DNA of 64,000 nt from Solea solea (lineage: Eukaryota; Chordata; Actinopteri; Pleuronectiformes; Soleidae): NCBI RefSeq assembly GCF_958295425.1, contig NC_081154.1, positions 3,631,139 through 3,695,138 of the forward strand, in the 5' to 3' direction. Made by a program: the position numbers and the translations under genes. Under the pieces are notes generated by a model. The model was not told the DNA's origin. It saw nothing but the letters and a program-made list of their open reading frames with translations, and ran no database searches. This document shows positions 35,990 through 49,480 of this stretch, piece by piece; the first letter of the stretch is position 1, and every line of letters starts with the position of its first letter.

Positions 35990-36310
35990 ACGGTCAAAAT
36001 TCAAAATTAAAGCTGCCTTTATGCCGACACAATCACTCACGTGTCACAAGCACTCCGCTTGTGCACATGTTTAACAATGTTTTGTATGAATAAAGTATTT
36101 GGCAACCCCTCATACATGCTCTACAGAATAAATGGACAAAAATTCCCCCAGAAACACTTCAAAAATCTTGGGGAAAGTCTGTCAAGAAGCTGCTATAGCT
36201 GGAAAAGGGGACCAACTCCAAATTAAATGTACTGTATAGGTATTTAAATACGTCATTACAGTACCGGTGCAATGGTCAGGTGTCTGAATACTATTGTCCA
36301 TATAGTGAAT
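35990..36310 (+). mobile_element. Tc1/mariner-like remnant
   Basis: It ends tggtcaggtgtctgaatact attgtccatatagtg, a terminus I recognise from teleost Tc1/mariner-like elements. The interior (agaataaatggacaaaaatt, cttggggaaagtctgtcaag) also fits. No intact transposase. Confidence 0.6.
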
Positions 36311-37302
36311 AAGGAATTGGGAAAGCAAAAATCTAAATCAACAGAGAATGAGAAAATGACTTTGTTTTGTCCCTCCGACTACACCTCCAAAAGCTGCTAC
36401 AGTAATGACCCAATTTGGACGACAGGATCAATATTGTACGTACGGAGCTCTTACGGGGACTCAGACAATTAAATCTGATTATGTTATCACGGGAGCCTGC
36501 AATCAAATCACGGCGATTCTGATCAAATCAGCGGGCTCTTGGTTCAGACAGCTGAAGTGACACCGCCAGTGACCTGAACGAGAGGCAACCCGGTGTGGGT
36601 GTGTGTGTGTAGGTGTGTGTGTGCATCCAACACCTGTTCTTATTATGACAAGGCTTTATTACACGGTTCAGCGTAGAAGAGGAGGTTAGACGACGCACCG
36701 CCGAAACAAAACCTGTAAATGTGATGACATGGATGGGTGTACGAGATCTGAACATATGCTTTGAGCATATGCTCTAAGCGCCGTCCAAACGGGCTTTCGC
36801 ACTCATGAAATGCTGCTGCTGCTGCCAACAAATATGGCCCATGTTGACCCATTCTGCGTTTTTACCCTCAGTACAATATGTTCTTTGGTTGTAATTACTC
36901 GTATTATCTCCAAGTCTCCATTTGCTCAGTTCTCGTCTTTTATCCTTCACTTTTTCTTTTCTTTTTTTGCCGTGACCCAATTTCCCTGCGGGAGAAATAT
37001 TAAACTTTTATTTATCATCTGCTCTAATCGGGAGAGTTCGGCCTTTGTTTAGCCTTCACAACTCTAAGCAAAACAAGCAAGAGGCAAACACACAATACAG
37101 TACAATAAAACGTGCAGGAACAAAAGCTGAATTATTGTGTGCATGTGTCACTGTCAGACACATCATCAGCACACATGGTAGATCCATCTGGTGACTAAAC
37201 CACCTGTGCAAAATCTCTTAGGTAGGATTACTGGAGAAACACTTGATTGTCGAGTTAATTCTGCAGATTACAGGGTTCTCTGTCGACAGCTCCTCTTCAG
37301 AT

Positions 37303-37585
37303 TAGGCACTGACCGATTTATATGGATAGTATCGGACCGATACTATCCAGATAAATCACTGGATCTGATATCAGAGAGAAGTATTTTTAGCTGAGTCATG
37401 TTTGGGCTGTTTATTTCGTCTTTTAGGGAGAACAATATTTCTTACACAGCTGGAGAATGATTTATTTGAAAGGACTCAGCACAAATGTGTTGTTAACAGT
37501 TTCATACATTCATAAACAGTCTAAAATGACTGTATCGAAATAATATCGTATCATCGTATGGTATCGTGGCGGTATCGTCCCAGCC
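37303..37585. mobile_element. TATCGG-rich DNA element, copy 3
   Basis: It includes a near-perfect hairpin ggatagtatcgg-a-ccgatactatcc near 37324-37348. It ends ggtatcgtggcggtatcgtc ccagcccc. It shares gtttcatacattcataaac and agtctaaaatgactgtatcg with copy 1. Confidence 0.7.
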
Positions 37586-38125
37586 CCGTCTTCCATCACA
37601 GGTCTGATTTTTCCACAAAGCGGCACCTAAAGATCAAGATCACTTGTAAAACACTATGCTGAATGGTAAAACTATCATGCCTACCATACCTTCAACGCAT
37701 TTGGATTGTATAGTTTTATTGTGTTGGTTTTTTTTTTACCTGCAAGAAAATTAACGTGGTTCCTTCTCAGAGGAAACAAAAAAGAAACTCATAAACTCAC
37801 ACTGTCTTGTATCCACTCTCACCGCACGATATGATTGTACCGCCGCGATAAAGAAGACCCGGGAGGAAAGAGGCGTCGTGGGTGGTGCCGTAATTGAATT
37901 TGGGTTTTTATAAATCTGCACCTTGAGCACAGCATGTCCGGCCCAATTTCGAACAAACAAGTACAGAAGCATCAGGAGAGTGGCTGTCGCCGCTTATCCC
38001 GACTCGGGGAAAGTGAAGCGCCTGATTAAAAGTCACATTATCGGTGCACATTAAGGAGATTGAGTTTGCTCTAAATCTCTGACCTGACAGTACTTTGCTT
38101 GTTTTGTTGCTTGTTCCAAAAACAA

Positions 38126-38362
38126 CTACATCTCAATTTTCTTGTCGGTGTACTTCATAGGTGTGTCGGTGGAGGAGAGGAGAGAACTTTGTGAGTTAGT
38201 GTTTAAGTATGTGTACCTTTTTGAGGACCAAAACATTGATAAACCTCGTCTCCCTTCTCTCTCTGGTAAAGTTCCTATAAAGTCTATGTACTGTGGTTCA
38301 TAAAGATTACCCGTTGGATTTTCTCTACATGGTTCATCTTCATCAGTTTCATAGTCCGACAT
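38126..38362 (-). other. Unassigned 78-codon ORF with acidic N terminus
   Basis: This minus-strand ORF starts MSDYETDEDEPCREN, continues NPTGNLYEPQYIDFIGTLPE and becomes Ser/Thr-rich before ending MKYTDKKIEM. It does not look like translated repeat DNA, unlike most ORFs in the window. An Asp/Glu-rich start followed by a YEP motif resembles N termini I associate with teleost P2X7-like or transposon-derived proteins, but that is weak inference. The start is preceded by a GA-rich stretch (about 38380-38400) and a region richer in CG. No homologous downstream exon was seen. It may be a first exon, a fragment of a duplicated gene, or chance. Confidence 0.25.
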
Positions 38363-38753
38363 AGTGTTTGTTTGTTAGATTTCCCTCACTCTCTCTCGGA
38401 CCTAAACAGCGGAAACACCGGGACTTGGGACTTGTGCGGCGTAGTGATACAGGCCAGAAAGTAGTGCCAAACTGTTCACGCGATCTGACATACTGATGGT
38501 CCATGCATGCATGTTTGTGATTTACAACCCATTAGTTATGTGACCCAAGCTCCCTCCTAGAACTACTTTTCTCGGCTCTGAACCCGGGGCGAGGTCTCTG
38601 AACTGGAACCTCGTTAAATCATTTCACAACGTTGCATCCAAGGGTTAAGATTAGTGTAATGTAATATCCCATGAAGTGATGGAAACCTGTGTGTGTGTGT
38701 GTGTGTTTGTATGTATTCTTGAATGGGCATCTTTGTGAGGACAACAAAACTTA

Positions 38754-38850
38754 CATATATATATTACATATATTACTTATATATATATATATATATATAT
38801 TTACATATATAGGGTAAAGGTTAGGTTTAGAGAGAGAGAGAGAGAGAGAG
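38754..38850. repeat. TA array followed by a GA run
   Basis: TA repeats at 38754-38811 and GA repeats at 38830-38850, with TTAGG-like words between them. Confidence 0.9.
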
Positions 38851-39524
38851 CGCAAGGGTCCAAAAAAGAGAACCCAATGATTCCTTTGATCAAAGCAATT
38901 ATTAGAGGAATAAAAAACAAAACATTCTGACCTAAAAATGTCTCAGCTGGAGCATCACAGCTCAATCGGCTGCGACCTATTAAGGGAGGTATTAAGCATT
39001 CACTGGGCGCTCACACACTCTGACACTCATGCATGACAGAGTTTCGCCCATTTACAGAAACCAATTGCATGCAAACTGTGCACCAGTTTGCTTTAGAACA
39101 ATACTCACGTACACCGTGTTGAGCCAATTACTTTACAAAGTGGCTTACAAACACACAATATGCGGCAATTTGAGATCACTTATGCAAAGCCGCTCGCGCG
39201 ACACACAGCGTACAGGAATCCATACTTGGTTGTGCATGAAATATTTTAAAATCGCTGCATAAACATGCCAGACACGGCAACACAACAGTATAATTCAGAT
39301 CATTTGCTATTCATATTGAAGGGAACAGTGGATGAAGAACCTTGTCTTGAGAATTGAAATATTAAGCCACAAAATGGAATTAAAAAGGTCTTGGATTCAA
39401 ACTTCAGGCCTCAATTCCACTAAACCTGCAGTTATGTTATTATTCCCTTTTTTTCATTTAAAGAGCTCGGTAGTGATGCTTACCTTCTACTGAAGTGCCG
39501 TGGAGCTGTGCTGGAGCACACTGC

Positions 39525-39620
39525 AAGTTCTAATGGGTCCAGTGTGCAACATCTAGGAGGGTTTATTGGCAGAATTTGAATATGCCAACCACAGATATGT
39601 TTGCCGATAACTCCTAGACT
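39525..39620 (+). mobile_element. GGTCCAGTGTG-type element, truncated copy
   Basis: gggtccagtgtgcaacatct, then aggagggtttattggcagaa; same left end as 43692 but truncated. A further remnant (gtgtgtaggatttaggggat) lies at 63660-63725. Confidence 0.65.
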
Positions 39621-39629
39621 GATTAAAAA

Positions 39630-39750
39630 ACTATGGAGTGGCGACCTGTCCAGGCTTTCACTGAGTATTGAGTATTGGCACAGCACTCCGTCCGTGGATC
39701 ATGTGGAGGACAAAGCTGTAGAAGATGGATGAATGGATGGATGGATACTG
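39630..39750 (+). mobile_element. GATGGATGG-tailed retroelement 3' end, diverged copy
   Basis: atggagtggcgacctgtcca, then atcatgtggaggacaaagc and tagaagatggatgaatggat. Shorter than the copy at 28489. Confidence 0.65.
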
Positions 39751-41435
39751 GAAAGCAGAGAAATAGAGCTTTGCGCCCATATATTTGTCATTACGGTAGA
39801 GCCTCAGGACTTCAGTGGAACTACCGTCCAATCACAGACGACAGTCACCAGCACATAACACGTTTGGGATGTCAGCTTCTCAGTACCGTAATTCCTAAAA
39901 GGTTGAATGCCAGATAAAAGCATTAAATCATTGAACATTTTTCGGACAATTCTACAGTGATAAGAGGGGTAAGGAAGGGCTTTGCTTTGATGAGGCTGCC
40001 AGCTTGTGCCGTCATGTTTAACAGCAGCCCAGATTGACAACAGCAGTTTTGAAGCAAAGGCTTACAAATGAAAGAAAGATCCATGTCTCTTTATATCAAA
40101 CAAAGAAAAATGGCTGGGCCAAAAACCATAAACAGAAGCCCTTTTTTTGAGTACATACTATGCTAGTGGAAACGTAACCGTGCCGTGCCGTAGCGAGGCG
40201 AGCAGGTGGAAACACGCCATTACAAAGTGTAACAGGAAGGATCAAAATAAAGTTACACAACACAGCTTAAAACAAGTCGGTTCAACACAAAGGTTAATCA
40301 ATGTCAAGGCCACTTTTCGTGAATTCACTGCGAATAAAAATGATTAAAATGACAAGCTGTACTGCGACGTTTTGACGGTGAGGTATAAAGGTCGATCTCC
40401 CCGATAATAAGGTCTGTTCTCCTCCAGTCGTTTAAAAAGCATCAGCAGTCAGCGGCGCGGCGACACCTCCACACTTCTCCCACCACGCAGCGGAGTAGCT
40501 TTGTTAATTGACTGCCATTTAAAAAAAAAAGTCAATCTAGTTGCTTTTTTGTTGTCGCGTTAATAGCCTGTGTGCTGTTAAAGGGCACCTGCGCGCTGCG
40601 AATATCCAATTCAATCACACAGACCATTTGTTTGGAGCCACCCAACGACCGACCGACCGCCATTTAGCACTGATGACTAATGAGAAAGGTGAAAGGGGTC
40701 AATTTTTTTCTTAAACAACCCAGATTACTTACACCCTGTGCAGCAAAAACCTCTGAACCACAATCAGACGGTAGCATGTGAGAGAGGAAGTCATTTTAGA
40801 AACTGGAATTAGGAGGAAAAAAGTTAAAAGTCTGGTTGCATTGGAAAAGAAAGCATAGCTGAGCGGCTGATGAAAAAAGAGCCGTCGTGCTCAGACAGCA
40901 CCTCCTCCCCTGTGAATGAAAGGTTAAAATATTTGTAGGGATGGGAAAAGTAGAGGGGAGTTTAAATTCTGGTCAGACTCAAAGCACTCACTTTGCACTT
41001 CTCGCAAGCTGCAGTGTGTCAGATTCTCCTCTTTTGCTACTACTAATAAAGTACATGCCATAAATCACTGGAGTAGACAAGAAAAAAAATGTAACTAGAC
41101 AACCGGAAAACATCTGGCCTCGACATTTACAGGTGTATAATGGCCGAATTCCTTTTGTGCAGTGTAAGACGAAGCCATAGTAACAAAATGAGCGTGTCTA
41201 GCCATTCCGTCCGCACGGATCGCTGCCCAAACATACATATACGGCGATTCAGGCCTGACGGAAAAATACACAGAAAGAAACTAAGATAATGGATAAAACA
41301 AGAAAGAGATTTAGATTTAAGAAATGTAATATACTGCTCAGGAGTGTGTTTGTCTAAATCCCTAAATCCCACACTTATTCTTTGTCTTAGTCGTTTTGAA
41401 AAAAAACATCTCAAAAATGTCTTCATTCTCGAAAG

Positions 41436-41520
41436 GGGGTGTTAAACGTGCGGCCCGTGGGTCACACCCGGCCCACCAGAGGGTCCAGTCCGGCCCACAG
41501 GATGAATTTGTGAAAATTTC
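41436..41520. mobile_element. hAT-like terminus remnant
   Basis: gtgcggcccgtgggtcacac, then ccggcccaccagagggtcc resembles one end of teleost hAT elements. No second end found. Confidence 0.4.
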
Positions 41521-42343
41521 ACATCATGATTAGAATCCTATCATAACCAAAGTTCCAGATACCTGTGACTAATGTTATGTGATCTGCAAATTGTAATGCA
41601 CTGTGTGTAAATTAACTTAGGCATAAAATTTCAGGTTTTATATAATAATAAGTTTTGTAAAAAGATACTTCATTAAATGTAAAACAAAGCAAAGACAAAC
41701 ATTTGGACTCCTTGTTGTGTATAGGTTATGCTATAAACTTGATCAAATTGTGCTGCATGTTATTTTAAATAAAGTTTCATTTGAATAAGCATACATTGCA
41801 ATGTATAATCACAGAAACAAGGACAGAATAAAGAAAGCCAGAGTTACCATAAAGAGAACAGACCAAACAATCTCCAAAATGCTGATTCCATGCTGATAAA
41901 ATGCTAATACTGTTTCCTCATGGAGCCAATCAGGAAGTAAGAATATACTGAACCGCCACCAGGGGGTAACTCCACAGTCTGAATGTTTGAATTTACCTAG
42001 AATAAGCCTTTTATGTGGGCATTGCTTTACAGAGATGGCCATGTTTCCATAGCAACCCAAATAAGCAAACCAGCCATTACATGCATTTCATTTTTTTGAA
42101 GTAGAAACTTACAACACAAACAGAGAAAACAACATATGTCCTGAAATGTGACGGCCACTGAGCTTCCCCTGGGAACTCTGGATTTGTCAAAAATCGTTTT
42201 ACATGTCATTTAAATGTCATTAAAATCTTAATATCGTAATCTTAGTCTCAACATTAGATTTCCCTATTTCTTACACACTGAACTGGATTAAACAGTTGTG
42301 TTATCTATCAGGTCAAGACTGTCTAGGCCACATACTAAATTAA

Positions 42344-42650
42344 CTGACAACTATTTTGATAATCGATTAATCGGTTTGAAGCTCTTTTCATGATTAAAAC
42401 AAGATTTCTGAATGTTTAAGCTTCTTAAATGTGAATATTTTCTTCATTTCTTTTCTTCAAGAAATCATTAAAAGTTAATCATTTTGGTTTGTGGACAAAA
42501 CAAGACATTTGAGAACATCAACATTTCCAGGTTTGACGAACACCGATCAACATTTTATAAGGTGTTCTGATATTTTATGGACCAAACGATTAATCGAGAA
42601 AACAATCGACAGATTAATCGATTATGAAAATAATCGTTAGTTGCAGCTCT
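42344..42650. mobile_element. AATCGATTAATCG-type DNA element, complete copy
   Basis: The left end (aactattttgataatcgatt) and right end (aatcgattatgaaaataatc, then gttagttgcagctct) form an imperfect terminal inverted repeat. The interior has no ORF. The motif is widespread in teleosts as a non-autonomous DNA transposon; assignment to hAT is inference. Confidence 0.75.
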
Positions 42651-43691
42651 ATTTTAGAGTATAGCTAAAGCTGGTGGACGTCTGGTTCTCTGTTCATCAT
42701 CCAACAGTGGTTTCACAGAGAGAGTTGACTTCTATGTAAATCCAGAAACTTTAATAAACATTTCATTGTCTTACATTTAAATTAAGATGGTCACCAATGT
42801 GGATTCGGATTTCGAATTAAATTTGAATTGCCGTTTCACTGCTGTGTCAAAATGCAATAAAGTGAAGTCCCTGCAATGTCAGAGCCCTCGGCACAAAGTG
42901 TAAAATACACCTCAGAGGCCAAAGGAGTCTGCCGATCTCTCCCAGTGATGTGCCTCATTTGCTGCAAATAGTTATTCTAATGTCTCGAATTTGATATGTT
43001 AATGACCTGTTGACGTGTAGCCACCACATGAAGGACATTAAATAAGGATTTAGCCTAAGTGTCTTGGGAGGGTTTATTCAAAGAAGAAAAAAGAGATAAA
43101 TAAACGATCTTGTAGTAGGTGTTTCGGTGTGTGTGATGATGCCCACGGGTTTATATAAGTACAATGAGGTGAATTTTCCTGGGTTTTTTTCAAGGCTCAT
43201 GACCAAATAGTTTCCTATTTAGTATCACTTAAAATGTCTTATGTCTAAACACTGAAAAAACCCTATTAGCAAGTGTAATTTAGACATTTTCTATTTTAGA
43301 GTTGAAGGAAAGCGAAGAAGGACGGTGACGGGGAAAGGCTACTACACATGACAGCGAGAGAGATATGAAGGAGGGACGGAGAAAATGAGAAATGGGTCCA
43401 TTTGATGGAAAGCGAGAGGGAGCAACAAGGCTGAGGTGTGTTAACAGGTTCAGCAGAGGTCTTTGATACCAGCAGAGACGGCCCCGGTGTCAACAGCAGC
43501 GTCATTAAAGTGTCACACGTAGACACATGCTGACAGGGAAAATAATCATCTGAGTCACGGGGAAAACAAGCCGCACCAGGACATGTCTGAAAAATGTGTT
43601 TCGCCACACAAACCACGAAAGCAAAGAGGGTAGCAAGGTAGTGCCACAAAAAGTAAATTATTCTGCTAAAAAACTGGATGTTCCACAGTTT

Positions 43692-43927
43692 GAAGGGTCC
43701 AGTGTGTAAAATGTAGGTAAAATTACGTTGAATTTGGCATAAATTTAAGATAAAATACCACCGAATGTGTGACATTTTGGACATTCCAGTTGTTACAATA
43801 GCTCAAAATAGTTTTGATGCTAACTGAAGGCTTCACAGGTTTTCCAGCACACTTAGAATGGACGGTTATGGAGACACGCAACTCCAACCAATAAATGTTG
43901 GTAGATTTTACACACTGTACCTTTAAA
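43692..43927. mobile_element. GGTCCAGTGTGTAA-type TIR element, complete copy
   Basis: The left end gaagggtccagtgtgtaaaa (43692 on) and the right end attttacacactgtaccttt (43905-43927) are inverted repeats of about 20 bp with two or three mismatches. No ORF. Confidence 0.8.
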
Positions 43928-44559
43928 GAACAAACGCTTATTGCAACTGGGTATCGGAGGCGTGAGGGTGGCGCGAGATAACACTGGAGCTTTCATTTCT
44001 CACCAAATCAAGAAAACAAAAGAAACATTTACCACATTAAAACAACAGTTTTAGACGATTCCAAAATGTTTTGGTTCCCTTCCATTACACAGCATATTTT
44101 TAAAGTAAAATAGTTACAGCTACTACTGTGCACACTTTGAGGTGTGCAAAGGACAAAATAATGGTATTACTAGTTCTTTTATTATATTTTTAATGCACTG
44201 TTTGATGTACTTTTACAATTTGTCATCACCTGCTGGTTACTGGCTGCAGAGAATGTCTGGCCCAACTGAATTTCTTGGTTTGAAAATGGAGCCCAACTGA
44301 GTTTGTAATTGAATAGTCCTGGTGTAGAATCAAGGAATAGTGTTATGTGTGCAAAAAGGAAAATCTAAAAAAGGAATCTAAATAGTTTTTCAAGCCAGTG
44401 AAGGTCACAGCTCAAACTGACAGCTTGCAGTTGTCAATTGTCAAAGTAATTCTTCTGTTATTGTGAATTCCTTTGAACCCAACTGGTCTCCTACTGTTGT
44501 GTTCTTCAGATGTGAAAAGCCAACTCTGGACAATGTCCTGAGAAGGTTGGACACACTAA

Positions 44560-44705
44560 CCCAAAAACAAAAGATTATTTTATCACAACAAGAAGGTCAG
44601 CAGTTAGAATCCCAGAGTTTGTCTGTCTCTGTGTTTTGGTAATGCCATGGACTGGCAACGTGTCCTATGTCCGCTGGAATTGGCTCCAGCTGACAATAGT
44701 GTGGG
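44560..44705 (+). mobile_element. Degenerate SINE/RTE-tail remnant
   Basis: A B-box-like stretch (gcagttagaatcccagag), then atgccatggactggcaacgt and tggaattggctccagctgac. Strongly decayed. Confidence 0.45.
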
Positions 44706-46069
44706 TCTAAATAGTGTCAGTTTATGTAGAAAGAGCAAAACACGTCTCATGAATTTGTGCTTTTAAAACAATGTTGCAGCCTTAAAAAGGAAAAAAAAAA
44801 CGGTTTTATCCGGAACACAATTCTCCATTTCTGCCAAAGGAAAACTCTCCTGGGTCTTTGATGCTCCGTTAACCGTGGATCCAATATGGTGTATTGTTAT
44901 GCATTTTTTCCCACATTAGTTTTGTTTGTTTTGCTTTTCTGTATTGTTGTGCTCTCCATTTTCCCTTTATAGTGCCCTTAAAACTGTTGAATCGTACATC
45001 CAGGGAGCGTTATTTACTTCAGCTTCACTGAGCAGAGAGTTGCTCGGTCAGCCAAGTCTTTAGCTTGAAATATGTCTTTGTTAAAGTCTAGTTTTCCACA
45101 TACCAGTCCCGAAATGCTATGAAAGTTTATGAGAAGCTAGATGAACACAACATTTTGAATAATAAATAAAGCGTTTAGAAATGAGATTTCTCATTATCGT
45201 GACCGTGACTAACTTCCTCATCGGAACCACAGAGGTTCTCTCCTCTGAGTGCTTCCACAAAAAATGAAGACATCTCTATTAAAAAACACCCAGAACACTG
45301 GTGTTAAACCTCTCGCAGCTGATCCATAATGAATGAGGAAAATGTCACAGACCACTGGCTCCATCTGAGCCTCGGGAACAAAAGGCAGACTTAATTGACG
45401 GACCAAAGTAAAAGGAAAAAACCCCGTTGTGACGGAGAAGGAAACTCGCACATTCACAGCAGAGCACGAGTATTTGTCGATGACGCTCATTAATGGACAA
45501 ACCCCTCCGCTGGCATGACCTTATCCACAGATAAACATTACCCCGACCTCACACCTTCTGACAAAAGACCAGAGATAAAAAACTAGAGAGAAGCTGGGCT
45601 GACTTTCTTTCCCTCCTTTGTCATCTCTTCCCCACTTCCTACCCACCGCTATTAGTCAAAGCTTTTGTCAAATCGATGATCTGGTCTGGTTTTTCCGTCG
45701 TCATAGAGTGAGGTCGGGCCACGGCGGCGTGGAGCAAGATGTCTTTCCAAACTATTTAACAGTGTACATCTCATTTCCTCGCCGGCCATTACAGTAAATC
45801 TACATTACGGAGGCCTGTCAGTGGGTGCCTGCCTATTCTCACACCATTACAGACCAACACACACACACACAGAGCAAGCAAAAGACTCATGGACACACTG
45901 CCATCTATGGGTAAAAGATATAGACAGGGAGAGACGTGGTGCAGGTGGTGTGTAGCACAAAAAAGAGCTTGTTCTTCTAATGGAGAGAGGCAGGTCCATC
46001 AACATCTGTGAGTGAGCTGATGAGAAAGAGAAAGTGTGTGTGTGTGTGTGACAGTACATGTCTCTGGTA

Positions 46070-46215
46070 GACTGTGAGGACCAATTTAGATTTAAACCTA
46101 TCTTTTTAAAGACTTTGTGGCTGGTCCTCACAACCTTAAAGGGCTTTTTGAGTGTTGAGACGTGCAGTTTTAGAATTAGGCTATAAGAATTGGGTCCAGG
46201 TAAGGGTTACGTGTG
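46070..46215. repeat. TGTGAGGACC-type interspersed repeat
   Basis: actgtgaggaccaatttaga, then gtggctggtcctcacaacct; related words occur at 33250-33300 (ttgtgaggaccagccaaaaa) and 38735-38750. It contains a short inverted pair (tgaggacc/ggtcctca). Confidence 0.55.
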
Positions 46216-46323
46216 TGCAGGGACATAGATAAAAGCATAAAATACTAAGACGATTCAGAGAACTGAAACTGCTTTGAGTGTTCTTACGAGCATTTCTTTA
46301 ACAATGCTGCGACAATTAACTAA

Positions 46324-46662
46324 TGCCTGCCTCACACTGGAGGATTTTCAAATCTGACGTGATTTTAAAAACGTGGGAGACCACAGACCCAACAAACTTT
46401 GTCACCGATGTCACTGTTTTAATCCTGAGAAAGCACAGATTAGACAATCCAGTCAAGATGCAGGTGTTTAAGTAAAGGGAGGAGATTCCAGGGATTTGGG
46501 ATCTCACCAAATCTCAAGTGACTTCAGAATGTAAACAGACATGGAGGGGGACAAGCCATACGTCCACAAGTTTGTCGGAAAATTCAGAAGACACCCACGA
46601 TAGTCTGAAGGGCCAGATCGGGACCAAAATCTGGCCAATTATCCTCTAGTGTGGGGCAGGGC
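46324..46662. mobile_element. 339-bp TIR element
   Basis: The left end tgcctgcctcacactggagg and the right end atcctctagtgtggggcagg are inverted repeats over about 22 bp with three or four differences. No ORF. Confidence 0.75.
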
Positions 46663-47583
46663 TTTAGGCATTTATGCTCCTGGTGATGGAAGTCTGTTGC
46701 TACTGCCGCTGTCCATGGTGCTGATTCTGCAACTGAGGATTTTCTAGGGCAAAATCTCTACAAACCAGATCCCGCCCAGTTTTAACAGATGTTTTGGGGC
46801 TTTCCCAACAGACTGACAGATGTGAAAAAGAGCCTACACGGGTCAACATGAAAGCTTTCTCTTCTTACTAGGATTATTCGTAGAATATTCTTTATTCCGG
46901 TGCATGAGAGCCAGTGAAAGTACTGCAGGGTTCACAGCATGTGGAGCTTAAAAGAGCAGCTAACGAGACTTGAACAGAGACCTCACTTCTGCAAACACAC
47001 ATGCAGTCCACTAAGTCATTTTGTTTTGCTGTCGCTACTTTGTGATAACAGATGCACCACAAATTAGGCAGTCATTAGAGTAGAAAGACTTTTTTTTCCC
47101 CTCATCACTGCAATCATGGAGTTTTCTATCTTTTTTTCACAAGTCACATTAAATGATTGCCTTTTCATCATCATCACACAAATGATCACATACTCATACC
47201 CGTCCCTGCTTACTAGCTCGGCATAATATATGTTTGTTAAATAATGCAATTATATGTGATAACAACACAAGTGAAGTAAAGTGAAGCGTGCAGATTTTAA
47301 ATCATAAACTAGCAGGGCAATTCCTGTTGGATTATTTATCTACTGCACACTGCAGTTTCAAGTCCTGACAGAGAAGGAAAAAAAAACAACCTTCAAGTTC
47401 ACACGTTACAAGAATGTCAAACACATTTCCTAGTGAATCATTAACGAACTGTGACTAAGTTTGTGAAGGGAAAACATGCCACAAATATTATGTATAAATG
47501 ACTATGTTACCACCAAATATTTGACAGAATGTGTTGATAGAACAGTGTACGGGATTTGAAGGGGCTAAATGATCAAATATAAA

Positions 47584-47700
47584 CAGGGTTCCCACGGGTC
47601 CTTGAAATCCTTGTAGTTTGATCTAGTCTGAATTTGAAGACATTTGAACGTTTTTGAAAGACATGAGTCACTGAAAGTGCTTTGTATTTTGTACCATAAA
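47584..47700. mobile_element. Short interspersed repeat fragment
   Basis: cagggttcccacgggtcctt, then gaaatccttgtagtttgat is a fish repeat start I have met before. The other end is not seen. Confidence 0.4.
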
Positions 47701-47919
47701 GAAGTTAAGTGGATATTATAGGTAAATGTCTCCGTTGTTTGTTACAACACCACCTACTATTTCATGCTCTCTGCCTTACTTGACGTACGTAGACTAGGCC
47801 TACGCAGAACAAACATTGGGTCAAAATAACTACCAGTGTTCACTTGCGTCTCTCATTGCTGTTGACGCGAGATTCCATGCAGAACAATGAGTAACGTTAA
47901 GCAAAGAGGGATTGCCCCT

Positions 47920-48105
47920 CACCGACTAGGTAAATCGGACACTCTAAATTGACAGTGAGTGTGAGAATGAATGGTTGTTTGTCTCTCAATGTGTCCCTGT
48001 GATGGACTGGTGATCTCACCAGGGTGTGAACCTGCCTATCGTCCTAAGTCAGCTGAGATTGCGACCCTCAAGTGGAGGATAAAGCGGTAGAAGATGGATG
48101 GATGT
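47920..48105 (+). mobile_element. GATGGATGG-tailed retroelement 3' end, longer copy
   Basis: It extends further 5' (taggtaaatcggacactcta, attgacagtgagtgtgag) and ends aaagcggtagaagatggatg. The same 5' part occurs at 63850-63890. Confidence 0.7.
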
Positions 48106-49220
48106 TCTAGATAAAGAATTATCCTTTATGTCTACATACAGAGGTCACCTAAAGGCCACAGTAGGTTCTCCATCACACTTGGAAACTTTGAGTGCGCGAC
48201 TAATTTCAACGCACTGAACCTTTAAAGCATTCCAAACGATCTAAAGTGTTTGTATTTTTTCTCCCTCGCCTACCATTTACACTGAACACCGGTGTATGCG
48301 TCGGATATTAACATCACAGCCACTCAAGTTCAAGAACTTTAACTTCCTGAGTTCCTAAACAAACATTACCGACTTGCATATGTTATTTAATCAACATGAG
48401 AGCCAATTACACCGGAGATGTGGGCGCTATTACGTACGACGTTCAGACCGAGATAATCACTGGAGGTGAGGGCAACTTCCAATCAGCACCACCTGCTCTT
48501 AACTCATTATTCCTAAAAACAACTGTGTCGTGTTAGATTTTGTTTTTGTGAACTCCCTCGACCTCACCTCGAGTGGGAACTCGACCCGTTCGCCACGACG
48601 GCTCGGCTCTCTGCGTCGCAGCTAATTAGCCGCGAGACTTGAACTTGTCAGAGTTTATTAAGACGGCCTTTAATCACCGACGACTTATCCGCAGACATCC
48701 GAGCTTTTTCATTGTGGCGCCTAATCAGCAGAGTCGTCCTGGGGAAAAAACGGGAGGCAGGCGCAGAGCCTGAGAGCTGTTCAAACAGCAAAATGACCCG
48801 TCAGTGTTGTGTTTACGCAAGAGATCTGCATTAAGCCGACAATTTCAACCTGCACGGGAGCCTTTCAGAGCACCTGTCCAATCTCCAGCGTATGCATAAC
48901 GCATACACACAGTCATTAAGTAGTAAAACTTCTCTGCAATTTCTCTAATGTCAACACTGGACACTGTTTCCATATTCATATTTACACAACACAAGGAAAG
49001 AGCTGGACACAAAAAAAGAGAAAACACTTCAGATGCTTTTCATGCAAACAAAATATGAAAGTGTGTGAAGTGCAGCAAAAACACTCTAAAGTGTACTTTG
49101 GTGTTTCTGTTTCCACCTCCATTATTTCCCTCTGCGACGACAGCACTGTCACGACAGCAGGCCAGTATGAGCCGCTTTAACCGCTTTCATTGGCTGCTCA
49201 AAGGTGCATAAGATGATCAA

Positions 49221-49240
49221 ATATATACAGTATAAACATT

Positions 49241-49287
<47 letters not shown>

Positions 49288-49480
49288 GTATATAAATATA
49301 TATAAATATGCATATACATTTATATATAAATATAATTATATATATGCATATATCTATAAATATATTGATATATACATACATGTATATATAAATATATATA
49401 TATATATACATACATGTATATAGATATATATATACATATATCTATATACATATAGATATATGTATACATATATATGCATC
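49221..49480. repeat. Long TA-rich array (about 260 bp)
   Basis: TA, CATA, TAAA and TATGCA units make the longest AT microsatellite in the window. ORFs reading it as Ile/Tyr repeats are artefacts. Confidence 0.95.

Noticed and set aside
43296..43784. 162-codon minus-strand ORF
   Set aside because: Ser/Leu/Phe-rich translation of a purine-rich strand that runs into the GGTCCAGTGTG element; no domain seen.
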